Part shown: positions 18,650 to 26,777 of the stretch, one piece after another
How positions within the stretch are numbered: position 1 is the first letter of the stretch
Layout of the letters: each line of letters opens with the position of its first letter
DNA from: Brucella thiophenivorans
GTDB lineage: Bacteria > Pseudomonadota > Alphaproteobacteria > Rhizobiales > Rhizobiaceae
Length of the DNA stretch: 64,000 nucleotides
NCBI RefSeq assembly: GCF_002252445.1
Contig: NZ_NNRJ01000009.1
Coordinates: 88,370 to 152,369, forward strand
Reading direction: 5' to 3'
The notes under the pieces: model-generated
The model's input: the letters and a program-made list of their open reading frames with translations, nothing else
Told to the model about the DNA's origin: nothing
Databases searched by the model: none
Made by a program: the position numbers and the translations under genes

Positions 18650-19687
18650 ATGAAACCGTCATTCCGTACCGTTATTCTTTCGACCTCACTTCTCACGACT
18701 GTCATCGGCGCACCAGCCTTTGCGCAAACGCCTGAAACCGTTACCCCAAAGGTTATGGTCATCACCATGTTTGGTGAAGAAGCCAAGCCATGGCTTGAAG
18801 GTGAAAAATTCACGCAGAAGCTGAAGCTGCCGGGTTTGAGTTCCGAATATCCAGAGATCGATTGCACGGCGGAAGGCCTCTGCCACATGACGACCGCCAT
18901 GGGCTTTGCGAATGCGGCAACGGCTGTTTCAGCAATGGCATTAAGCGACAAGCTCGACCTTAAAAACACCTATTTCCTCATCGCCGGTATTGCAGGGGTT
19001 GATCCCAAGCACGGCACGCTCGGTTCGGCCCATTGGGCGAAATATGCCATCGATGGAACCCTCAACCACCGTATCGATATTCGTGAAGCGCCTGAAGGCT
19101 GGCCAACCGATTTCTTCGGTCTGGGTGCAGCAAAGCCCGGCGAAAAGCCAAAATGGGCGGCTGGTACAGAAGTGTTTGAACTCAATGGCAAGCTCGCCGA
19201 CTATGCGCTTGCGACCACCAAAGGCGTCGAACTTCTCGACAGCGATGATGCGAAGGAATATCGCAAACATTATACAGAAGAAGCTGCAACCAGCGCGCCT
19301 AAAGTGACGATCTGTGACACCGCATCCGCCGACACTTACTGGCATGGAACCAAACTCGGTGAAGCCATGGAACAGTGGTCGAAGCTCCTGACCGATGGAA
19401 AAGCCGACTATTGCACATCACAGATGGAAGACAATGCAACGCTGACCGCGCTCAAGCGTGCAGCCGATGCAGGCAAGCTCGACTTTAACCGCATCGCGCT
19501 GCTGCGCACATCGTCTAACTTCGATCGTCAGGGCAAAGACCAGACAGCTTCTGAATCACTGGCCGCAAAGTCAGGTGGTTTCCCGCTTGCAACAACCAAT
19601 GCTTACCGCGTTGGTAAGATCTATGCCAACAGCATCATCAAGGATTGGAAGTCTTGGGAACAGGCACCCCAGACGGAAGCCAAATAG
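18650..19687 (+). CDS. Purine nucleoside permease-family protein, exported
   Basis: A 345-residue protein with a signal peptide ending APAFA near residue 24. The mature part matches the purine nucleoside permease (NUP) family, which is related by fold to nucleoside phosphorylases: VMVITMFGEEAKPW, then IAGIAGVDPKHGTLGSAHWAKY, and CDTASADTYWHG near residue 220. In fungi such proteins are linked to nucleoside uptake, but in bacteria the product is periplasmic and may bind or cleave nucleosides. The call rests on family memory. A terminator follows. Confidence 0.85.
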   Translation: MKPSFRTVILSTSLLTTVIGAPAFAQTPETVTPKVMVITMFGEEAKPWLEGEKFTQKLKLPGLSSEYPEIDCTAEGLCHMTTAMGFANAATAVSAMALSDKLDLKNTYFLIAGIAGVDPKHGTLGSAHWAKYAIDGTLNHRIDIREAPEGWPTDFFGLGAAKPGEKPKWAAGTEVFELNGKLADYALATTKGVELLDSDDAKEYRKHYTEEAATSAPKVTICDTASADTYWHGTKLGEAMEQWSKLLTDGKADYCTSQMEDNATLTALKRAADAGKLDFNRIALLRTSSNFDRQGKDQTASESLAAKSGGFPLATTNAYRVGKIYANSIIKDWKSWEQAPQTEAK

Positions 19688-19718
19688 TTCGGTAATGCTA
19701 TAACGACTCAGAAATCCA

Positions 19719-19753
19719 AGCACTCTTTGGAAAATCCGAAGAGTGCTTTTTTA
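19719..19753 (+). terminator. Terminator after the nucleoside permease gene
   Basis: 12-bp stem AGCACTCTTTGG / CCGAAGAGTGCT with one mismatch, loop AAAAT, followed by six T. Confidence 0.9.
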
Positions 19754-19837
19754 AATGTCTAATCTGAATCTTATTTCAACGACTTATACGGCCAACCGGA
19801 ATCAGTTCCCGAAGCCGAACTTTAATCAGATCAGAAA

Positions 19838-19880
19838 CGCACCCCAAAAAGTGGAAACCGGTTTTCGGATAAGATGCGCG
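19838..19880. repeat. Palindromic intergenic repeat, copy 3
   Basis: Begins CGCACCCC and ends GATGCGCG around the core aaaaagtggaaaccggtttt. A fragment (tttaatcagatcag) just upstream resembles the second arm seen at other copies. Confidence 0.8.
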
Positions 19881-19909
19881 CAAAAAGAATCTCTGATTAT
19901 AGCCGAGCT

Positions 19910-20170
19910 TTAATCAGAAGTCGGCAAGCGTCGCATTGTGAATTCGATCACATCATCGGGTCGCTCGCACCAGCTTTCGATTTCTGTCCAGTAGGCAGCC
20001 TTGGGAAAACTCTCGAACCATTCGCGTGCTTTGTCGCGTGCGGCCTGTCTAGGCAGGGCAAAAGTCTCGCGGATAAAGCCATCTCGCGGGAGCCGGCTTT
20101 TGTTCGCACGGCCTTTTTCCAGCTGCTTTCGCAAGCCTTCAAGCGGTGGTTTGGGCGGTGATGCGGTCAT
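19910..20170 (-). CDS. Conserved small protein of unknown function
   Basis: An 86-residue basic protein starting MTASPPKPPLEGLRKQL, with a Trp/Phe-rich C-terminal half (AREWFESFPKAAYW). Stop codons bound the frame, codon use matches the neighbours, and the mix of charged helix and aromatic segment looks coding. I recall similar small proteins in Rhizobiales but no assigned function. It is divergent from hemF. Confidence 0.65.
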   Translation of the reverse strand: MTASPPKPPLEGLRKQLEKGRANKSRLPRDGFIRETFALPRQAARDKAREWFESFPKAAYWTEIESWCERPDDVIEFTMRRLPTSD

Positions 20171-20335
20171 GCAGTTGCCTCCCGGAACAGGGAACTTTCA
20201 ATCCCTTGGAGGATTAAGATAGGCAAGCAACGCGTTTATGACGAGTCTTTTCTTGGGGAGAGCAATTTACACGCGCATACCTCTCAGCCTTCACTCTTTG
20301 CGCCACCGCAAGACTTTGCTAAGTCATGACTATAG

Positions 20336-21283
<948 letters not shown>

Positions 21284-21292
21284 TACTCCAAT

Positions 21293-21322
21293 AAAAAAGG
21301 CCGGATTATCCGGCCTTTTTTA
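21293..21322. terminator. Bidirectional terminator between hemF and the hydroxylase gene
   Basis: GGCCGG / CCGGCC stem flanked by six A and six T. Confidence 0.9.
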
Positions 21323-21323
21323 T

Positions 21324-22160
21324 TTATGCTTTTGGCTGGTTGCGAAGCTTTTCCGCCTGCGCATAAAACTTCTTTTCCCACTCATTGTGATTATCCAGCC
21401 CTTCCTTGATGAAGGGGGTGAAGATCGCCAGATTCATCAGCGCCCAGTTGACGAAACGGGCCGGGAATTTCAGCGGCTTTACGAAATCCACAAACAGCAC
21501 CACACGCGTATGATCGGTATGGTTCCATGCCTCATGCTCATAGGCATCGTCGAAAATCAGAACCTTGCCTTCCTGCCAATGGCAGATCTGCTTATCGACG
21601 CGGATTGCAAGCTTGTTGGCAGGTTCCGGCACGATCATGCCCATATGCAGACGCAGCACACCATTATAAGGTCCACGATGCGGCGGCAGGTGTTTGCCCG
21701 GCTCGAAGATCGAGAACATCGCAGTCGTCAGACCCGGAATATGCTGCACAGCATTCCATGTATTCGGACATGCTTTGACATTCTGCTCAGACTTCACACC
21801 GAAGCCCAACAGGAAGAACGTCTTCCAGTGGTTGTCGGTCGAGATCGTCTTAACGTCCGACGAGATATCCTGAAACGATGGCAATTCGCTCTGCCGCAAC
21901 AGAACCTTTTCAAGTTCGGCACGAATAGCCGGATATGCCTTCTCGATTTCTGCTACCCACGGAAAAGTTGTATTGTCATAAACGGGTGGATTGCCGAGCT
22001 TTGCATATTTGAGATTGAGCCGTTCCGCCCAGGCAACAATGCCCATAAAAAAGCGCGTGACAGCACCCGGGCGCTCCATCGGCGCAATACCATCGGTGCC
22101 AAAATTCTGCTTGGGATCAGAACCTATATTGTGTGGTGTCGATTTATCAATATTTGACAT
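21324..22160 (-). CDS. Aspartyl/asparaginyl beta-hydroxylase-family protein (LpxO/OlsC-like)
   Basis: A 278-residue 2-oxoglutarate/Fe(II) dioxygenase-fold protein. Fe-binding His residues are expected in PPHRGPYNGVLRLHMG and in DDAYEHEAWNHTDHTRVVLFVD, both clearly present. Bacterial members hydroxylate acyl chains of lipid A (LpxO) or ornithine lipids (OlsC/OlsD), so a membrane-lipid substrate is likely. A hydrophobic stretch occurs near residue 230-245. I chose ATG 22160 over the TTG at 22175. The next gene upstream ends 11 bases away, so it may be cotranscribed with the DUF1285-Nudix-CCA operon. Confidence 0.82.
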   Translation of the reverse strand: MSNIDKSTPHNIGSDPKQNFGTDGIAPMERPGAVTRFFMGIVAWAERLNLKYAKLGNPPVYDNTTFPWVAEIEKAYPAIRAELEKVLLRQSELPSFQDISSDVKTISTDNHWKTFFLLGFGVKSEQNVKACPNTWNAVQHIPGLTTAMFSIFEPGKHLPPHRGPYNGVLRLHMGMIVPEPANKLAIRVDKQICHWQEGKVLIFDDAYEHEAWNHTDHTRVVLFVDFVKPLKFPARFVNWALMNLAIFTPFIKEGLDNHNEWEKKFYAQAEKLRNQPKA

Positions 22161-22171
22161 TCGTTGTTCTT

Positions 22172-23434
22172 TCAAAAACTACGCTCAAGTTTGTCCAGAA
22201 GCGCTTCGCGGTCAAGACTAAAACCTGACTCTATCCAGAGAGTTTCCAGCCCCCTCAGCTTTTCGCCGAGCACAGGTCCCTTTTTTATGCCAAGGTTAAG
22301 CAAATCACTTCCCGTAACCGGAAAGGTCGGTGCATCATAGCTTTGCAGCGCATCGAGCAAACGCGCGAAACCTCCGGCTCTGATCATCGCCGTGTCACTT
22401 TCCGCCGCTTCATTGCGTGCTGACGCGTAGCTCAATCTGATGCGATCCATGATGGCTTGCTTGCTGCCGCTATAAACGAGCTTTTTCAGTGTCTGCTCGG
22501 ACAGTTCCGGCGCAACAAGATCAGCGCGTGCCCAAGCTTCCAGACGCGCGCGTTCGGCATTGGACATTTTCAGTCGCTTGCCCAACTCAACAATTCGCTC
22601 TTTATCTGGTGGAACCATGCTTTCAAGGCGCAAAAGCGCATCAACCGGCCAGCCAAGATCGGCCTCCGTGCGCATAAGCCCATGAATGGCATCAATCCCC
22701 CATTTCTCGCTTTCAGGTAGAATAGCGGTTAGAACGCCCGACTGCCGCATCCACAAAAGCGCACGCGAAGGATCGGGCGCGGAAAGCAATTTCTTGAGTT
22801 CAGACCAGACGCGCTCGGCGGATAATTGATCAAGTCCATCTTTCAGACGCGCACTGGCGCGCAAACCGTCGGCTTCAGGACGCCCTGAACCGTACCAGGC
22901 AAAGAAGCGAAAGAACCGCAAAATGCGCAGATAGTCTTCACGAATACGGGCTTCTGCATCACCAATGAAACGCAAGGTTTTTGTTTGAATATCGGCAAGA
23001 CCACCGACATAATCGATCACATCGCCATCAACCGTTGCATAAAGCGCATTGATCGTAAAATCGCGCCGCTCGGCGTCTGCTTCCCAATCTGTGCCGAACG
23101 CAACTTTCGCGTGACGGCCGTCGGTTTCAACATCCTTGCGCAAAGTCGTCACTTCGAAGGGCTGGCCCTGCACGACGACGGTTACGGTGCCATGCTCAAT
23201 ACCGGTCGGCACCGGCTTGAAGCCTGCTTCCTTTGCCAGCCGCACCGTATCTTCCGGCAGATGCGTGGTGGCCAGATCGACATCACTAACGTCTGTGCCA
23301 AGTAAAGTGTTGCGCACAGCTCCGCCCACAACACGCACTTCGCCGCCATCACGATTAAGCGCTGCAAAAAGCGCCTTCATTGACTTCGTATGCAGCCATT
23401 TGGCTCGATCTGAAATATTTACTGTGTCGCTCAA
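22172..23434 (-). CDS. CCA tRNA nucleotidyltransferase / poly(A) polymerase-family protein
   Basis: A 420-residue class II nucleotidyltransferase. The catalytic motif GGAVRN (residues 37-42) and the DVDLA metal site (51-55) are present, and the RRDFTINAL motif follows near 125, as in CCA-adding enzymes. A role in 3'-end CCA addition to tRNA is most likely in this order; poly(A) polymerase activity is the alternative. It overlaps the upstream Nudix gene by 4 bases. Confidence 0.88.
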   Translation of the reverse strand: MSDTVNISDRAKWLHTKSMKALFAALNRDGGEVRVVGGAVRNTLLGTDVSDVDLATTHLPEDTVRLAKEAGFKPVPTGIEHGTVTVVVQGQPFEVTTLRKDVETDGRHAKVAFGTDWEADAERRDFTINALYATVDGDVIDYVGGLADIQTKTLRFIGDAEARIREDYLRILRFFRFFAWYGSGRPEADGLRASARLKDGLDQLSAERVWSELKKLLSAPDPSRALLWMRQSGVLTAILPESEKWGIDAIHGLMRTEADLGWPVDALLRLESMVPPDKERIVELGKRLKMSNAERARLEAWARADLVAPELSEQTLKKLVYSGSKQAIMDRIRLSYASARNEAAESDTAMIRAGGFARLLDALQSYDAPTFPVTGSDLLNLGIKKGPVLGEKLRGLETLWIESGFSLDREALLDKLERSF

Positions 23435-24069
23435 GCGTAGAGCCTTTCATAAAGTCCGCGAATTATGCCTGCGGTCACGCCCCAGATGAATCGCTCATGA
23501 TATGGCATTGCGTAATAAAAGCGTTCCTGACCATTGAACAGCCGGCTTTCGCGCCGGTGATTGGCCGGGTTCATCAGGAATGAAAGTGGCACCTCGAAAA
23601 TATCCGCAACCTCGTCCGGGTTCGGATACACATCAAAAGGCGTATTGACCACCGCCAAAACTGGCGTGATTGAAAAGCCGCTGCCTGTGAGATAGCGCGG
23701 CATATGCCCGATAATGTTCGCGCGTTCGGACACAAGCCCGATTTCCTCATTGGCCTCGCGCAGTGCTGCTTTTTCAGCGGTCCCATCCTCCGGGTCGATT
23801 GCCCCACCCGGAAAAGCGATCTGGCCCGAATGCTTACGCAATGTTTCGGTGCGCCGTGTCAAAAGCAATGTGGCCTCTGGTCCGCGATCTACCACCGGCA
23901 CCAGCACGGCGGCATCGCGCAATTTCGATGTCACCATGGCCTGCGTGAATTCGGGATTAAGCGAATGATCGCCGGTCAGATCGTCGTGATCAGGCTGCCA
24001 GTTGCGCACACGCTCCGTAAAACCACCGGCGGAAAAAGCCGGAAAAAGATGCGATGCACGATCATTCAT
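23431..24069 (-). CDS. CoA pyrophosphatase-type Nudix hydrolase
   Basis: A 212-residue protein with the Nudix box at residues 88-112 (GGAIDPEDGTAEKAALRE then EEIGL), in the form used by the YeaB/NudL subgroup. Those hydrolyse CoA derivatives to 3',5'-ADP and phosphopantetheine. The C-terminal part (YAMPYHERFIWGVTAGIIRGL) is also typical of that subgroup. It overlaps both neighbours by 4 bases, so the three genes are translationally coupled. Confidence 0.88.
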   Translation of the reverse strand: MNDRASHLFPAFSAGGFTERVRNWQPDHDDLTGDHSLNPEFTQAMVTSKLRDAAVLVPVVDRGPEATLLLTRRTETLRKHSGQIAFPGGAIDPEDGTAEKAALREANEEIGLVSERANIIGHMPRYLTGSGFSITPVLAVVNTPFDVYPNPDEVADIFEVPLSFLMNPANHRRESRLFNGQERFYYAMPYHERFIWGVTAGIIRGLYERLYA

Positions 24070-24731
24070 TGCAATGCCGCCTCCAGCGCATCAACCGGCA
24101 TGATCGGAAAAACATGTCCCTTTGAGCGCACGGCAAACATCGTCACACCATCGACTTCGATCTCTTCACCAAGCGCCACAAGATCATACATAACAGCGCG
24201 GGTCAGCAAGGCTTCGAGCCGTCCACGCACCAGCATATAAGGCTTCAATCCGCCGCTCGTCTTTTCAATGACAAAGCGTAACGGGTTCTCCTCACTGACC
24301 TCAATCACATCTCCGACATTGGTGCGTAGCGTAAGTGTCTGCGATTGAGCCTCACCCGAAACCTGCATTTCCACCGCAATAAAATGCGCGTCTTCGACGC
24401 GAATTCCAACCTTTTCCACCGGCGTTACGAGATAGGTTTTGCCGTCTTCATCCTTGCGCAACACAGTTGAAAACAACCGCACTAATTGTGGGCGTCCAAT
24501 CGGCGTTCCCATATAGAACCACGTTCCATCGGCGCGGATTTCCATATCAAGATCGCCACAGAAATCGGGATTCCAGCGCTCAACCGGTGCAATTCCTCGC
24601 TCTTTCTTGGAAGGGCCGCTGGTGGCGTCTTCATGCGCACGCGCAATAAGCGCTTCGAGACCGCTCACGCCATCGTCACGCTTTACTAAACTTTGCGGCT
24701 CTTGTTTGCCGTCAGGGGTGCTTTTTGTCAT
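24066..24731 (-). CDS. DUF1285-family protein
   Basis: A 221-residue cytoplasmic protein with the DUF1285 family features, including the segment DGTWFYMGTPIGRPQLVRLFSTVLRKDEDG (within roughly residues 65-95). Function is unknown; a fold related to nucleotide or RNA binding has been proposed for the family. It heads a three-gene operon with the Nudix and CCA enzymes (4-base overlaps) and is divergent from the MoxR operon. Confidence 0.82.
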   Translation of the reverse strand: MTKSTPDGKQEPQSLVKRDDGVSGLEALIARAHEDATSGPSKKERGIAPVERWNPDFCGDLDMEIRADGTWFYMGTPIGRPQLVRLFSTVLRKDEDGKTYLVTPVEKVGIRVEDAHFIAVEMQVSGEAQSQTLTLRTNVGDVIEVSEENPLRFVIEKTSGGLKPYMLVRGRLEALLTRAVMYDLVALGEEIEVDGVTMFAVRSKGHVFPIMPVDALEAALQ

Positions 24732-24864
24732 CCGACTCGGTTATTCCTGCTCGAATGTGATTAAAATTCTTAAAGTCATGAAATAGTCACCGTTTCACGG
24801 CTTGTCAGCATATATAGTGTTTTCAACATTATATTGCAGGTGCGGATATTTTTGCGAGGTCCCT

Positions 24865-25872
24865 ATGAGCGTTGTCGTTACGCCCGAAGCTATCAACCCC
24901 GATGAAATTGTTGCCGAAGCCGAACGCGCCCTCGCCGACATTGCACGCATTAGAGAAAATATCGGCACCGTCATTTTCGGTCAGGAAAGCGTTATTGAGC
25001 GCACGCTCGTAGCGGTTCTGGCTGGCGGTCATGCGCTGCTGGTTGGCGTTCCCGGCCTTGCCAAGACAAAGCTTGTCGAAACACTCGGAACTGTCCTTGG
25101 TCTTTCAGGCCAGCGTATCCAGTTCACACCCGATCTCATGCCATCCGATATTATCGGCTCGGAAGTGATGGAGCAGGATGCGGATGGTCGTCGTTCTTTC
25201 CGCTATCTCAAAGGCCCGATCTTCACCCAGCTCCTAATGGCCGATGAAATCAATCGTGCCTCGCCCCGCACCCAATCTGCCCTTTTGCAGGCTATGCAGG
25301 AATATCATGTGACGGTTGCTGGTCAACGTTATGATCTGCCTGCCCCATTCCATGTTCTCGCCACGCAAAATCCGCTGGAGCAGGAGGGTACCTATCCGCT
25401 GCCGGAAGCGCAGCTTGATCGTTTTTTGATGCAGATAGATATTCTTTATCCAGAATTGGAAGCCGAACGCCGTATCCTGCTTGCAACAACGGGCGTGAGC
25501 GAAGCCAAGCCGCATGCAATTCTCGATGCTGACAGGCTGCGCCAGATGCAGGCGCTGGTGCGCCGCATGCCGGTTTCCGAAAGCGTGGTCGAAGCGATCC
25601 TCAAACTCGTCCGCTCAGCACGCCCTGATGCCGATAATGAGCATGCCAAAAAGCATATCGCTTGGGGTCCTGGTCCCCGCGCCAGTCAGGCGCTCATGCT
25701 TTGCGCGCGTGCGCGTGCGCTTTATGAAGGCCGTCTTGCCCCATCCGTTGATGATGTGAAGGCTTTGGCCGAGCCAGTTTTGCAACATCGTATGGCGCTT
25801 AATTTCGCAGCCCGCGCTGATGGAATGCATGTGCGTGATGTCATCGCCAATCTGGTGAAGGCAGCCAGCTGA
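24865..25872 (+). CDS. MoxR-family AAA+ ATPase
   Basis: A 335-residue ATPase whose Walker A (GVPGLAKT, from residue 62) and Walker B (LLMADEIN, around 123) are typical of MoxR. Sensor and arginine-finger regions (ATQNPLEQEGTYPLPEAQLDRF) follow. MoxR ATPases act as chaperones for maturation of complexes that contain von Willebrand factor A proteins. I chose ATG 24865, with GCGAGG upstream. It starts a four-gene operon: its stop overlaps the DUF58 start by one base. A similar operon has been studied in Rhizobium leguminosarum, where loss affected cell envelope integrity. Confidence 0.93.
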   Translation: MSVVVTPEAINPDEIVAEAERALADIARIRENIGTVIFGQESVIERTLVAVLAGGHALLVGVPGLAKTKLVETLGTVLGLSGQRIQFTPDLMPSDIIGSEVMEQDADGRRSFRYLKGPIFTQLLMADEINRASPRTQSALLQAMQEYHVTVAGQRYDLPAPFHVLATQNPLEQEGTYPLPEAQLDRFLMQIDILYPELEAERRILLATTGVSEAKPHAILDADRLRQMQALVRRMPVSESVVEAILKLVRSARPDADNEHAKKHIAWGPGPRASQALMLCARARALYEGRLAPSVDDVKALAEPVLQHRMALNFAARADGMHVRDVIANLVKAAS

Positions 25873-26777
25873 TGGCGATTGGCGCAGAAGTTTCATCAGC
25901 AAACCGCAAGGATAGTTTGGCACGCGCCCGGGTGCGCGCATCGAGTATCCCTGATCTGCTGGTTGAAGCGCAGCGCGTCGTCAACACCGTGATGAATGGC
26001 TGGCATGGTCGCCGCAAACGCGGCCCCGGCGAAAACTTCTGGCAGTTTCGCCCTTATGTTCAAGGCGAATCGCTGGCCCATATCGACTGGCGGCGCTCAG
26101 CCCGCGACGATCATACCTATGTCCGTGACCGCGAATGGGAATCCGCACATACGGTCTGGCTGTGGTGCGATTTCTCGCCTTCCATGCTTTACCGCTCGCA
26201 ATTCTCACCTGTCTCAAAGGAGGCGCGTTCGCTCGTGCTCACGCTGGCACTGGCCGAACTTCTTTCGCGCTCCGGTGAACGCATCGCCTTCCCGTCGCTG
26301 CTGCAACCTTTCTCAGCGCGCAATGGTGCGGAACGTCTGGCAGGCGCATTAATGCATGATATTTCTGCTCGCGCTTTGCCTGATATTGACCAGATACGCC
26401 GCTTTTCCGAAGTGGTGCTAATTTCCGATTTTCTGCATCCGCTTGATGAACTGACCGCGCTTCTCGACAGTCTTGCGCGTCGCGGCGTGCGCGCACATCT
26501 GGTGGAAGTGGCCGACCCTGCCGAAGAAGCCTTCCCCTATTCGGGTCGTACCGAATTTCGCGATCCTGAAACCGGTACCACGCTTGTTGCAGGCCGTGCG
26601 GAAACCTATGCGGAAGACTATCGCCGCCTTTATATCGCGCGGCGCGATACGCTGGCTGATTTTTGCAGACGCCTTGGCTGGAGCTTTACCGTGCATCGCA
26701 CCGACACACCCGCCACACAGGCCTTGTCGCGATTGCATGATGCTTTGAGCGCATCCTCATCGGGAGGCGCGCGCTGA
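25872..26777 (+). CDS. DUF58 domain protein
   Basis: A 301-residue protein with the DUF58 signature around residues 45-80: HGRRKRGPGENFWQFRPY then IDWRRSARDD. Its fold is von Willebrand factor A-like, with the expected WLWCDFSPSM strand that ends in a DxSxS-type motif (here DFSPS). It is a standard partner of MoxR ATPases. It overlaps the flanking genes by one base on each side, so the unit is tightly coupled. Confidence 0.92.
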   Translation: MAIGAEVSSANRKDSLARARVRASSIPDLLVEAQRVVNTVMNGWHGRRKRGPGENFWQFRPYVQGESLAHIDWRRSARDDHTYVRDREWESAHTVWLWCDFSPSMLYRSQFSPVSKEARSLVLTLALAELLSRSGERIAFPSLLQPFSARNGAERLAGALMHDISARALPDIDQIRRFSEVVLISDFLHPLDELTALLDSLARRGVRAHLVEVADPAEEAFPYSGRTEFRDPETGTTLVAGRAETYAEDYRRLYIARRDTLADFCRRLGWSFTVHRTDTPATQALSRLHDALSASSSGGAR

